A stretch of DNA of 64,000 bases, from assembly GCA_938049335.1 (NCBI GenBank), contig CALIYX010000024.1, positions 251,533 to 315,532 on the forward strand. Direction: 5' to 3'. Position numbers and translations under genes: made by a program. This document shows, one piece after another, positions 26,004 through 34,844 of this stretch. The notes under the pieces are model-generated. The model was not told the DNA's origin. It worked only from the letters and a program-made list of their open reading frames with translations, and did no database searches. The DNA comes from an uncultured Clostridia bacterium (GTDB lineage: Bacteria; Bacillota; Clostridia; Peptostreptococcales; Anaerovoracaceae). Every line of letters starts with the position of its first letter. Positions within the stretch are counted from its first letter, which is position 1.

Positions 26004-27077
26004 CTAATCCTCATCTTCCTTTTTACTTAATCTACGCTTATGATCTAAGCGATGCTCCTCGCTCTCTTCAAAACTCTTATCTGCCCCATGCTCATGCTTT
26101 TCCGAATCTCCGATATGCCTATGAGTATGTCCATGCTCTATCAAATGTGTATGCGTATAACCATCGTGCGTGTGCCTTATCAAATGACTGTGAACATGGC
26201 TATGCGTTTGAACTAGTGAATCAGATACAACAAAAGCTGTTCCGATTATCATTATTATCAAAGCAATTAAATATTTCCAAGTAAGCTCATCCCCAAGCAA
26301 GGCAAAGGCAAAAGCTGCTCCTATAAATGGTGCAATAGCATAAAACGCGCTAGTTTTAGCCGCCCCTAAATATCTCTGTGCTCTAATATATGTGAAAATG
26401 CTAAGTCCATAAGCAACAAATCCTAGCACTCCTGCAAAGAAAACATACTTTATCTCTGGCAAGCTCTCTCCCATTAATATTGCTACTATGAAAGAGCCTG
26501 TGCCTGAGCCAAGTCCTTTTATCGTTACAATCTCATATGTACTCTTATCCGAAATGCTTCGCGTACAGTTATTTTCCATTCCCCAACAAAGTGTTGCGAG
26601 CAAGACGAAAATTGATCCATACGAGAAACTAAATTCACTCTCTCCGTCTACCGATAGGATTATGCTAGAAACTGTTATCAGCGCTATCGCCATCCATAGT
26701 TTTCTTGAAACATTTTCTTTGAAAAGTAGAAGCGCAATCATGGCTGTTGCAACAATCTCAAAGTTTCCAAGAAGCGAAGCATCTGAAGCATGCCCTAGCC
26801 GTATTCCAATCATAAGGAATATAGGAGCTGCGATATCAAGAATAATCATTCCTAATGTATAAGGCAAATCCTTTTTCTCTAGCTTATCCTCCTTGACCCT
26901 ATTCCTATTAAAGAAGTACATGAGACCAACGCCTATTCCCGCACCAAAGTACAAAAACGAGGCCATGAAAACCGAAGGCACATGTTCTAACAGGATCTTA
27001 GATATTGGGGTGTTAATAGCATAAAAAACAGCAGCTAAAACAGCGTATATTACTGCCATAAGCTTCTTGTCCTTCAA
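26004..27077 (-). CDS. EamA/DMT family transporter with a histidine-rich tail
   Basis: The first 290 residues hold about ten membrane helices in two repeats of the drug/metabolite transporter fold (YAVLAAVFYAINTPISKILL and YGSIFVLLATLCWGMENN open the two halves). A cytosolic or surface tail of about 60 residues follows, with a dense His run (THSHVHSHLIRHTHDGYTHT, then HLIEHGHTHRH and more). Such tails bind Zn, Ni or Co in other proteins. The preferred start is TTG at 27077, 6 bases after GGGAGG; an in-frame GTG at 27095 lacks a ribosome site. Substrate unknown; metal export or metal-sensing is inference. Confidence 0.85.
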   Translation of the reverse strand: MKDKKLMAVIYAVLAAVFYAINTPISKILLEHVPSVFMASFLYFGAGIGVGLMYFFNRNRVKEDKLEKKDLPYTLGMIILDIAAPIFLMIGIRLGHASDASLLGNFEIVATAMIALLLFKENVSRKLWMAIALITVSSIILSVDGESEFSFSYGSIFVLLATLCWGMENNCTRSISDKSTYEIVTIKGLGSGTGSFIVAILMGESLPEIKYVFFAGVLGFVAYGLSIFTYIRAQRYLGAAKTSAFYAIAPFIGAAFAFALLGDELTWKYLIALIIMIIGTAFVVSDSLVQTHSHVHSHLIRHTHDGYTHTHLIEHGHTHRHIGDSEKHEHGADKSFEESEEHRLDHKRRLSKKEDED

Positions 27078-27226
27078 GCCATACCTCCCTTTCACTTAAT
27101 ACATCAAAACACGCTCTTTATGCGTATTCTTACTCAATTATACATGATTTTGACTAAAAAATCGAGACAAGATAATCACTACATAAACAAGCCGAGTCAT
27201 CTTTTGGACTAAAATTATGTCTAAAA

Positions 27227-27255
27227 AAAGCACTCCGAACATTTCGAAGTGCTTT
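27227..27255 (-). terminator. Intrinsic terminator of the 859-residue adhesin gene
   Basis: On the minus strand AAAGCACTTCGAA, a 3-base loop and TTCGGAGTGCTTT (one G-T) are followed by TTTT. Confidence 0.85.
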
Positions 27256-27302
27256 GATTTACATTTGTATCTTCCTTTCGCCTCGGCTACTAGGAAATAG
27301 TC

Positions 27303-29882
27303 CTACTTATTTAGCTTTCTCTTGTAGCTAACCGCTCCAAGGAGACCTGCTGAAGCAGCAAACATGCTGAGCATCATGATTAGGTTTCCTGCATCATCAC
27401 CTGTGTTAGGCTTTTTTGATGTCTTTGGTGCTGTAGGATTTGCTGGTGCTTGAGGTACAACTGGTACCACTGGTACCTCATACTTGTTTGTGAACTTAAT
27501 CTCATTAGCTGCAGCAGCATCCTTCTGGATATCTACAGTTGCAACAAGCTTGTTATCAGCATCAGTAGTTACATCAACAATAACTGTGTACTCTGCTGCG
27601 TCATATGTGTAGTTAAGTGCATTTGTATTAAGCTCAACTACCTTGTATGTATACTTGCCAACTGCCTCAAACTTGATATCGCCAAAGTCTACATCACCTG
27701 CGCCATTTACTGAAACAACCTTCTTATCCAGTACTGAACCTGCAGGCATTGGAACATCGTTTACTCCCGCTGCAGTTGTTCCTACTGCGCTAAGCTCAAA
27801 TTTGAACTCTTCTGCTGTAGGAGCTTGATCTCCTGTCAAAGCCTTCTTAACCTTGAAGTTTGCAGTTGTGTAGTTGAATACATTCTTAAATGCTGGCTCG
27901 CTATCTACTACTGCCTTAAGTGTTCCGTTATCATTTGTTACTGTAACAGTTACTTCCTTCTCTGCATTATCATATACCACGCCTGCTAGAGGATTTGCTC
28001 TGTTCTCTGAAACCTTGAATTTGTATGCTCCTGGTTTCTTGAACTCAATTTTGTCAAACTCGAAGCTTCCGTCAGTTCCTACAGCTACTGTAAGAGTCTG
28101 TGGCATTGTCACTCCATCATATGTTTCAGTTGGAATCTGAGCTAGTGTAACTTCAAATGTATTTGCCGGTATTGTTAGAGCTGTATTATCCTGATCAACA
28201 TATGCCTTGCTTCCCTTAATGCTTGCTTCTACCTTCTGGTAGTTAGGAACGATTGCTGAGAATCCTGGCTGAGATGCATTTTGTATTGAGAATGTTCCCT
28301 CAGTTGCATGTAGTGAGCCTGATGTTGTATATGCTGGATTTGGCTTAAATACATTGTTATCAAACTTGTATGCTCCTGGTGCTGATGTCTGAACTAGACG
28401 ATATTCACCTCTTGATAGACCTGTGATAACAGCTTCTCCGCTTGCGTTTGACTTAGCGGTTGCCTGACGGCCTCTGATGTAGTAATCTGACCACTTGCCG
28501 TTTAGTTTTGTCTGAATCTTGAACTCAGCTCCCTTGATAGGAGTTGTATTATCAATCTCATCTACAACCTTTACACGAATTGTTCCTGCTGCTACGCTTG
28601 CGCTTCCTGCAGACTTGTCAATTGTGTAAGTAGCTGAAGCGTTATCGCTTGCCTGATCTGAAGAAATCTCACCATTGTTAGTTACGTTCTCTATTCCAGT
28701 GATTTCTGGATAATGAGTATCAAACTCTGCAAAGAATGTAACTATGTTACCCTGCGAAGGACCGTTTGGACCATAGATATCTTTAATCTTGTTCATGCCA
28801 CCTAGATTTGGTTCTAGGTCAGTGTACTTAAGTGAATCATTTGAAAAATTAGCGATGAATGTATCTCCACCTGTCGCTGAATCTCTAAATACACCATAGC
28901 TTAGCTTCTGAGCCTTAATCTTAGCATAGAAGCTGTCATATGTATCTGACGGGCTCTGTGTAATTTGTGTAAAATACTGTGACACTGGAAGCCAGTTACT
29001 TCCTGACTCAATAGGCATTACTGTGCCAGCTGCTGCCTGTGCATAGTGTGGATTTCCACTCGCTGGAACCTCAGCCCAGTTATATCTTACAGCTGTGAAC
29101 GAAATTGTATCTATATCGATTACACCATTATGCGGGATCTTATCTACGAGCATCAAATTTGTCTGCTCCTGATATGTTCCAAAAGTGCTATCGATATTGT
29201 TATATGTGTTGAAAAGTCTGAGCGAACCTAACTGGTTTCCGATTAGCTTGATGTGTGCTGTATCGTATCCAGATGGCCATCCCTGTTTCTCTAACAATCT
29301 ATTATTGATTGTTCTAGCACCTGGACTTGGTCCAATTCCACCAGTTCCTGTTCCAGGAGCTGCAGTTTTAACCTTAAATGTTACGTTTGCGTTTGCATCT
29401 TCGATTGTAAGAGCCTTAGTCACAGGATTTCCATCTGTTGCTCCGTTATCTAGAGCCTTTAGACGTGCTCCTGTGTAGATACTTCCTGTCAAGAAGTTTC
29501 TGTCGGCTGGGAAATCAGCACTTAGTGTAATCTTGACCTCTGTACCTGTAACTACTGCTGTAGCAATCTGCTGTCCATTATCAGAGAAAATTGCAATCTC
29601 TGAGGTTGGGAGACTTCCGAACATCGTTCCAATATTTGTAGAAAGATTGATCGTATCTCCTGGCTTCATTGCATTGCCTGACTGTGTTTCGATATTAAAA
29701 TCGAACTTAAGTGAAGCAAGCGATCCAACGTCTACCTGACCTGGCGAAACCTGAATGTTTGAAACGGTTATGTTATAACCATCTTTTGATGTAGTTGCGC
29801 TGGCATCATCAATATTTGAAAAAAGACCGAGCGTAACTGCCATTACTGCTATCAAAGCAATAAATTTCTTAGTAAATTTCAC
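27303..29882 (-). CDS. Pilin-like wall-anchored adhesin with isopeptide domains
   Basis: The 859-residue protein begins at GTG, 6 bases after GGAGG. In order: signal peptide (1-30); an N-terminal adhesin-type beta region (about 35-190) and a large unrecognised region (190-430); a SpaA/Cna-B domain (about 445-540: VKVVDEIDNTTPIKGAEFKI); then two tandem streptococcal-pilin-type domains (about 550-670 and 675-795). The last pair carries the E-box-like VSENRANPLAG and VVELNTNALNY. A Pro-rich linker and the sorting signal PNTGD, helix, KRKLNK end it. Such pilin domains form Lys-Asn isopeptide bonds and can be polymerised by class C sortases. It could be a pilus backbone or a single-chain adhesin; no sortase is near. 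Confidence 0.88.
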   Translation of the reverse strand: MKFTKKFIALIAVMAVTLGLFSNIDDASATTSKDGYNITVSNIQVSPGQVDVGSLASLKFDFNIETQSGNAMKPGDTINLSTNIGTMFGSLPTSEIAIFSDNGQQIATAVVTGTEVKITLSADFPADRNFLTGSIYTGARLKALDNGATDGNPVTKALTIEDANANVTFKVKTAAPGTGTGGIGPSPGARTINNRLLEKQGWPSGYDTAHIKLIGNQLGSLRLFNTYNNIDSTFGTYQEQTNLMLVDKIPHNGVIDIDTISFTAVRYNWAEVPASGNPHYAQAAAGTVMPIESGSNWLPVSQYFTQITQSPSDTYDSFYAKIKAQKLSYGVFRDSATGGDTFIANFSNDSLKYTDLEPNLGGMNKIKDIYGPNGPSQGNIVTFFAEFDTHYPEITGIENVTNNGEISSDQASDNASATYTIDKSAGSASVAAGTIRVKVVDEIDNTTPIKGAEFKIQTKLNGKWSDYYIRGRQATAKSNASGEAVITGLSRGEYRLVQTSAPGAYKFDNNVFKPNPAYTTSGSLHATEGTFSIQNASQPGFSAIVPNYQKVEASIKGSKAYVDQDNTALTIPANTFEVTLAQIPTETYDGVTMPQTLTVAVGTDGSFEFDKIEFKKPGAYKFKVSENRANPLAGVVYDNAEKEVTVTVTNDNGTLKAVVDSEPAFKNVFNYTTANFKVKKALTGDQAPTAEEFKFELSAVGTTAAGVNDVPMPAGSVLDKKVVSVNGAGDVDFGDIKFEAVGKYTYKVVELNTNALNYTYDAAEYTVIVDVTTDADNKLVATVDIQKDAAAANEIKFTNKYEVPVVPVVPQAPANPTAPKTSKKPNTGDDAGNLIMMLSMFAASAGLLGAVSYKRKLNK

Positions 29883-29903
29883 TTTATTCCTCCCCTTTTA
29901 CTC

Positions 29904-29930
29904 ATATCGCGGGCAAAGCTCTAGCGATAT
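29904..29930. repeat. Inverted repeat in the adhesin leader
   Basis: ATATCGC and GCGATAT, perfect complements, flank 13 bases just upstream of the ribosome site of the 859-residue adhesin gene. It may be a leader hairpin or an operator. Confidence 0.45.
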
Positions 29931-29945
29931 TAACCTCTTTATATC

Positions 29946-29974
29946 AATATATATTATTCACCATCCTTAATCAA
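29946..29974 (-). promoter_or_regulatory. Promoter of the 859-residue adhesin gene
   Basis: On the minus strand TTGATT (29974-29969) and TATATT (29951-29946) are 17 bases apart, about 65 bases before the GTG start. The rest of 29883-30098 shows nothing else definite beyond the leader repeat. Confidence 0.6.
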
Positions 29975-30098
29975 GTAAAACACGCTAAATTTAATAATTT
30001 TTATACAAATATATATAATTGTATAAAATTCCTCACTATCAAAGTAATTTGTGTGAAAAAGTGGTGACATATTCAAAATGACAGACGATTTAATGTAA

Positions 30099-30128
30099 AA
30101 AACTGCGCACTATTTTGCACGCAGTTTT
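30099..30128 (-). terminator. Intrinsic terminator, minus-strand specific
   Basis: AAAACTGCG pairs with CGCAGTTTT. The inner three pairs form only on the minus strand, through G-T wobble, and a T-run follows. Confidence 0.75.
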
Positions 30129-30168
30129 AATTACAAATTGATTAATAATTATCACTATAAATGTATGA

Positions 30169-30393
30169 TTACTTTCTTCTTACACTAAATAAAATCAGCA
30201 AAGCACTAAGCACCATCTGGATGAGTGCACCTGGAACTACTCCTAGCAAATCATATACCCAAGCTATGATTCTTGGTACTGAAAAGCTTCCGTTTAGGCT
30301 TCCTGTAAAGTACATGATTAGAATAATTAGTGATGCGACAAACCAGATAACGCCAAAGAGTAATCCAATCCAATCAATTCTTTTCTTTTCCAT
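30169..30393 (-). CDS. Small two-helix membrane protein
   Basis: A 74-residue protein with two hydrophobic segments (about 9-30 and 45-70) joined by a short polar turn (NGSFSVPRI). AGGAGG lies 5 bases before ATG, so it is a convincing small gene rather than a shadow of the overlapping plus-strand frame. No family recognised. Confidence 0.75.
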   Translation of the reverse strand: MEKKRIDWIGLLFGVIWFVASLIILIMYFTGSLNGSFSVPRIIAWVYDLLGVVPGALIQMVLSALLILFSVRRK

Positions 30394-30459
30394 CTTAACC
30401 TCCTAAAATTCTCTCTGACTCAACATTATATCAGTTTTAATCCATTTTTCTACATTTTT

Positions 30460-31422
30460 TTACGTCTTTTTCCAGTATTTATATCTGCGGTGTCTTGTAT
30501 AAATTCCTAGTGCAAGTATAAAAGGAGAAAAGAACATGATAATAAGAAAATATCCACGGTATCTCACGCTTGCCTTAAGTACTACCCTTCCAGAAACAGG
30601 CTTAAGCTTATTATCAGCTTGCATCTTTGAAATCTTATCTCCATCAATATCATTCTTAGAATCAGTAAGCTCTTCAAGAGCCACATCATCTCTAATTTCA
30701 AATACAGTGTCATACACGCCTTGGGAGTTTCCGAGCTCATCAAAGTAATAGTACTTTCCGTTTTTTCTCCATATAGAGCCCGTCGTCTCTCCCAAATCTT
30801 TTAACTTTTCCCAGCCATCCTTGCTTCCCAAAGAGACTACTTCAGTATCCCATGAATATAAAAACACTTTAGTATAACCTGTCAGCCATTTCCTATTTAT
30901 CCAATCTCTTTCGTATGCTCTTAGAAAATATATGTTTTCATTATCATTGAAAACACTCTTTGACAATACTTCGAGCCTCCCCTCAAATGGGTTCTTCCCA
31001 ATACGGACTTGTTTTTTCTTAATCTGATTATAAACATAGATGCCATCATTTGATGTGAAGATCAGGTTATATACATGCGCGCTTCCATTTCCTATGACCG
31101 TGTATGGCTTAGCCTTTTCATCAAAGCGATATGTCCCGCACGAAACACTCCCGCTTTCTTTATCGTATATGAAGCTTTCACCCTGTTCGGCTGATACCGT
31201 CTCACCCTTATAATCTAGCAAACTCTCTCCTTCTCCTGAGCTACTTGCTAGGTCTTTCTCAGTACTAGGCAGATGTACATCTGTTAAAACTACAAATATA
31301 AATACAGCTACAAAGGTAACACAAAAAATTAAAGGTAAAAGAGTCACTAAAAGCGACCGTCTTCCACCTTTTGATTTATGATTATCTTTGTATGTCGATT
31401 TGTTTCTATGCTTCTTAGTCAA
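30460..31422 (-). CDS. Membrane-anchored protein with an exported domain, unknown
   Basis: About 320 residues: a basic Lys/Arg-rich cytosolic head (about 30 residues), one membrane helix (LLVTLLPLIFCVTFVAVFIF), a large beta-rich outside domain with many Tyr and Trp, and a second helix near the end (FLIIMFFSPFILALGIY) before a basic tail. The start is uncertain. TTG at 31422 lies 8 bases after GAGG, whereas an in-frame TTG at 31458 abuts the previous stop. I do not recognise the family. It follows the FMN enzyme gene closely. Confidence 0.7.
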   Translation of the reverse strand: MTKKHRNKSTYKDNHKSKGGRRSLLVTLLPLIFCVTFVAVFIFVVLTDVHLPSTEKDLASSSGEGESLLDYKGETVSAEQGESFIYDKESGSVSCGTYRFDEKAKPYTVIGNGSAHVYNLIFTSNDGIYVYNQIKKKQVRIGKNPFEGRLEVLSKSVFNDNENIYFLRAYERDWINRKWLTGYTKVFLYSWDTEVVSLGSKDGWEKLKDLGETTGSIWRKNGKYYYFDELGNSQGVYDTVFEIRDDVALEELTDSKNDIDGDKISKMQADNKLKPVSGRVVLKASVRYRGYFLIIMFFSPFILALGIYTRHRRYKYWKKT

Positions 31423-31458
31423 AGTTATCGCCTCGCAAAAGCATGAACTGGATTCCAA

Positions 31459-32397
31459 TTAGTAATGAAGTACGGTTTTATCAAAGTGCTTAACATCCTT
31501 CACACCGGTGTACATCATCATTTCCTGAAGCTCCTCATTCATCTTCTTCATCTTTTTAACTACGCCGTCCTTACCCTCTTTTAGAAGCGGCGAGAGTATT
31601 CCTCTTCCTACCGAAACACCATCTGCACCAAGAGCAAGGGCCTTATATGCATCATATCCTGTATCCATTCCGCAGTCTACAAAAATTTTCATGTCAGAAT
31701 CACCTAGCGCATCCTTTATCAAAGGAAGAACTTGTAGTGGAGCGATTGCAAACGGAAGTCTACCATGGTGATGAGAGACGACTATTGCAGCGCATCCAGC
31801 TTCCTTAGCCTTTAGTGCATCCTGAACCGATAGAACTCCCTTTGCTACGAAAGGAAGCTTTGAATAATTCACATAATCCTTTAGATCCTGGAGGCTTACC
31901 ATTCCCATAGGAAAACCGTCTACGATATCGTATTTGCCATTTGTTCCTGGCACGTGATCTATGTCAACTCCTACTGCTGCGCTACCGCATTTTACAGCAA
32001 AGTCAATCTCTGATAGTATCTTTGCCTTATCAGCAAAGGGCTTAATTATACGAACGGTGTCTGCATTTTGTTCAATGATAGAAAGATAGCTCTCGTCATC
32101 CTCCATACCAACCCAGTTTAGCGTCTGCATTTCCTTAGCTGCCAGGCTGTATTCCTCCATAGGTGTACGGCCATTGTCCATAACCTTGTTAAGGTGAGAA
32201 AACGCTGGCGTCATTATTGGAGAAGCGTACTTCTTTCCGAAAAACTCAACCTCAGTATTCACCTCTGTGCTATCTATCACGCGCATTTCTACATGTATTC
32301 CATCAAGGAAGGCACGATTATATACATTGGCATCATCTGCCTTACCGCTAGTCACCGGTATTACCCCAGGCTTTCCTGGCCACTTGTTATTTTCCAT
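31459..32397 (-). CDS. FMN-dependent alpha-hydroxy-acid oxidase-like protein
   Basis: The 312-residue protein is a TIM-barrel of the lactate/glycolate oxidase and FMN-dependent dehydrogenase family. SPIMTPAFSHL lies near the N-terminus, PFVAKGVLSVQDALKAKEAG holds the flavin-contacting Lys, and VVSHHHGR occupies the site of the usual SNHGGRQ catalytic His motif. IFVDCGMDTGYDAYKALALG followed by GVSVGRG forms the FMN phosphate site. The SHHHGR variant and the absent QLD after it suggest a substrate other than lactate. ATG follows AGGAG. Neighbours are an AEC transporter and two RclA-like flavoproteins, consistent with organic-acid or redox metabolism. Confidence 0.85.
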   Translation of the reverse strand: MENNKWPGKPGVIPVTSGKADDANVYNRAFLDGIHVEMRVIDSTEVNTEVEFFGKKYASPIMTPAFSHLNKVMDNGRTPMEEYSLAAKEMQTLNWVGMEDDESYLSIIEQNADTVRIIKPFADKAKILSEIDFAVKCGSAAVGVDIDHVPGTNGKYDIVDGFPMGMVSLQDLKDYVNYSKLPFVAKGVLSVQDALKAKEAGCAAIVVSHHHGRLPFAIAPLQVLPLIKDALGDSDMKIFVDCGMDTGYDAYKALALGADGVSVGRGILSPLLKEGKDGVVKKMKKMNEELQEMMMYTGVKDVKHFDKTVLHY

Positions 32398-32428
32398 AAT
32401 TCTCCTCTTTCTTAGGATTTACCCGCTT

Positions 32429-33376
32429 TTAAAACATTCCTCTAAAGTAGAAATTCAAAGCAACATATACAGCCAGCGCAATCAATAGGAACATCGAAAT
32501 GAAGGCTGAAACAAATTCCTCTTTTTCCTCGCCATCCAAAATATCCTTTATCTGCAGCGGTACCGGAAATCCGGTTGGACAGAAGAAGTACAGTAGCACG
32601 CCGAACGAAAATATTGGATTTTCCATCTTTGATGGAAAGAGCAAAAAGAACGAAGCTATAATGCCTGTGCAAAACAAAATCCTTATACCTGCTAGCTTAA
32701 CAAGCGGCATTAGATAGGATTTCTTTAAATTGATGCTATATCCAAGGCTGAACAAAATCAATACCGCAATAGGCGCTGTAAGCGTAGCCATTGTGTTTCC
32801 GTACAGAGGCCCGAATATCTCATTTTTCAAAAGCGCATCCTGAAGCCCCGTCAGATTTGTGATAAAGCCTAGAACCGCTGCTATTACAAATGGTGCCGAT
32901 ACCACATTTTTGATGAGTGGTAAAAGCTGAAATTTATTGCTTTGCTTAAGCTGTAGCACTGTAGGCACGAATATGAAGTTAACCAGTATTCCTGCTAGAT
33001 CAAAAGGAATGAGGTTTACTGCGTATGCCGAGCCCACCACACTTATGTATAGCGGAAGCGCAACAGCTCCGCCTTCACATGTCAAAAGTAAGAACGGAGA
33101 AAGCTCAGATAGTTCTTTAGGCATTATCCTGCAGAAAATCCTTCCTAGGAAATATACCAAAATCCAAACTCCTATGAGATAAACTATCTCTACGCCTATT
33201 TGCTTATCTAGACTCGCATCCGCCACTATATTGTAGATCAAAAATGGAAACAATATGCCTAGAGCCAGTGACTTTATACCATCATTTTGCTCATGGCTAA
33301 TCCAGTTCCTTTTTCTCGCGTATAGCCCCATCAAAAGGACGAAAAACACGGGAAAAAGTTTTGCAATCGCTTGCAT
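32429..33376 (-). CDS. AEC (auxin efflux carrier) family transporter
   Basis: The 315-residue membrane protein has about ten hydrophobic segments in two five-helix halves: IAKLFPVFFVLLMGLYARKR at the start, ILFPFLIYNIVADASL, and the second half from NVVSAPFVIAAVLGFI with IAVLILFSLGYSI. Bacterial AEC proteins move organic acids such as malate or malonate. It is 31 bases upstream of the hydroxyacid oxidase-like gene on the same strand, so an organic-acid substrate shared by both is plausible inference. GAGG lies 6 bases before ATG. Confidence 0.85.
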   Translation of the reverse strand: MQAIAKLFPVFFVLLMGLYARKRNWISHEQNDGIKSLALGILFPFLIYNIVADASLDKQIGVEIVYLIGVWILVYFLGRIFCRIMPKELSELSPFLLLTCEGGAVALPLYISVVGSAYAVNLIPFDLAGILVNFIFVPTVLQLKQSNKFQLLPLIKNVVSAPFVIAAVLGFITNLTGLQDALLKNEIFGPLYGNTMATLTAPIAVLILFSLGYSINLKKSYLMPLVKLAGIRILFCTGIIASFFLLFPSKMENPIFSFGVLLYFFCPTGFPVPLQIKDILDGEEKEEFVSAFISMFLLIALAVYVALNFYFRGMF

Positions 33377-33416
33377 TTTACACCTCTAATTCTTTCTTTA
33401 TCCCTCACAACCGCTA

Positions 33417-33444
33417 AGTGACTTCTAGCATTCACCAGAAGTCA
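33417..33444. repeat. Inverted repeat between the RclA-like and AEC genes
   Basis: GTGACTTCT and AGAAGTCAC flank a 10-base loop. No T-run follows on the transcribed (minus) strand, so it is not a standard terminator; an operator or RNA-processing hairpin is possible. Confidence 0.5.
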
Positions 33445-33465
33445 CAAATCAAAGCTAATTACTTA

Positions 33466-34824
33466 TTATATCATACTAAACAAATCATTTAACGCTTCTG
33501 CCATAGATGGATGGGTAAACATGTGATTTGCTAGCATTGTGTAAGGCTGCTTCATTATCATCGCCATTACAACTAAATTTATTACCTCGTGCGAGTCCTC
33601 GCCAAATAGAACTACGCCAAGAATTTGCTTTGTATCGGCATCGACAACTGCTTTGTATATACCTGCTGTGTTACCGAGAATCTTCGCTCTTATTATATCA
33701 GATGCTAAAAGCTTTGATACCTTGATATTGTAGCCAGCCTCTCTTGCTTCAGTTTCTGTAAGTCCAACCTTTGAGAATGTAGGATGAAGAAATGCAGCAT
33801 TAGCCATAGGCTGCCTGTTTTCTCTGGAATATTTACCATTATCCTCTAGGAAGCTTCTTACGATTCTATAGTCATCTAGGGACACATAGGTGAACTGCGG
33901 ACCTCCATTTACATCTCCAATTGCAAAGATATGTGGCTTATTGGTCTGAAGATGCTTGTTTACATTTATAAAGCCTCTATCTGAGCTTTCTATACCAGCG
34001 TTTTCAAGCTTTAACTCTTCAACATTAGGCTTTCTTCCCGTCGCAACGAGGAAGTCGTTTGCTCTGAGCTCACCTTTTTCTCCATTTGATGAGTAGAAAA
34101 TGTGGACTGAACTCTCGTCCTGCTCCACCTTACTAACATCTGCATCAAAGATAAAGTCAACACCGAGGTCCTTGTATGACTTAAAAACTTCTTCGGCAAC
34201 GTCAGCATCCTCTTTTGGAAGAAGCCTGCTGGCCTTGTCGATGACTATTACCTTTGATCCAAACTTTGCATAGGTTGCTGCAAACTCAAGTCCAATGATT
34301 CCTCCTCCAAGGATTGCGAGAGTCTCAGGGTATTCTTCGAGATCCATCAAGGTTTCATTTGTGTGAATTCTCTTCTCGATTTTTAGTCCCTCTATTGGAG
34401 GAACAAAAGGAGAGGCTCCCGTATTTATGAAAACACGCTCTGTATAAACATCGCACTCCTCTTCAGCAGTTTTGATATTTACAGTGTGCTCATCCTTAAA
34501 AGAGGCAAGCCCAAAGATAACCTCTACATTATTGCTGATTACCTCTTCGTAGTTTTCCTGATTTAGCTCCTCGATGAGCTCATCCTTGGTTTCTACAGAA
34601 TTTCTGTAGTACTCCTCGTCCTTCATTTCCCCTTCTGACTTTTTGTATGCCCTGCCAGCGAGGAACTTTGATGGAAAGCATCCGTGATTTATATATCCAC
34701 CTCCACACATTTCATGCGATTTTTCCACTAAAATGGTCTTTTCACCCTTGTCGCCGAGGTAGTTTGCTAGTATTTTTCCGGCTTTTCCGAAGCCGATTAT
34801 GATGTTATCTACTTTTTTGTTCAT
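33466..34824 (-). CDS. RclA-like flavoprotein with an altered redox motif
   Basis: The 452-residue pyridine nucleotide-disulfide oxidoreductase has two Rossmann folds (IIIGFGKAGKILANYLG; LAILGGGIIGLEFAATYAKF), a dimerisation domain and the C-terminal FTHPSMAEALNDLFS, shared with E. coli RclA, a flavin-dependent Cu(II) reductase for hypochlorite stress. It is a tandem paralogue of the next upstream gene. The redox-active CxxxxC is changed: the paralogue reads YGGTCINVGCIPSK, this one CGGGYINHGCFPSK. The first Cys is thus Tyr, while a Cys appears four residues earlier. Normal disulfide chemistry should be lost or rewired. GGGAGG precedes ATG. Confidence 0.88.
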   Translation of the reverse strand: MNKKVDNIIIGFGKAGKILANYLGDKGEKTILVEKSHEMCGGGYINHGCFPSKFLAGRAYKKSEGEMKDEEYYRNSVETKDELIEELNQENYEEVISNNVEVIFGLASFKDEHTVNIKTAEEECDVYTERVFINTGASPFVPPIEGLKIEKRIHTNETLMDLEEYPETLAILGGGIIGLEFAATYAKFGSKVIVIDKASRLLPKEDADVAEEVFKSYKDLGVDFIFDADVSKVEQDESSVHIFYSSNGEKGELRANDFLVATGRKPNVEELKLENAGIESSDRGFINVNKHLQTNKPHIFAIGDVNGGPQFTYVSLDDYRIVRSFLEDNGKYSRENRQPMANAAFLHPTFSKVGLTETEAREAGYNIKVSKLLASDIIRAKILGNTAGIYKAVVDADTKQILGVVLFGEDSHEVINLVVMAMIMKQPYTMLANHMFTHPSMAEALNDLFSMI

Positions 34825-34844
34825 AGTTTTCCTCCCTTAAGGAT

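Noticed and set aside
29883..30098. c-di-GMP riboswitch before the large adhesin gene
   Set aside because: Clostridial adhesins are sometimes under such control, but the conserved aptamer core is not present; only a simple inverted repeat is seen.
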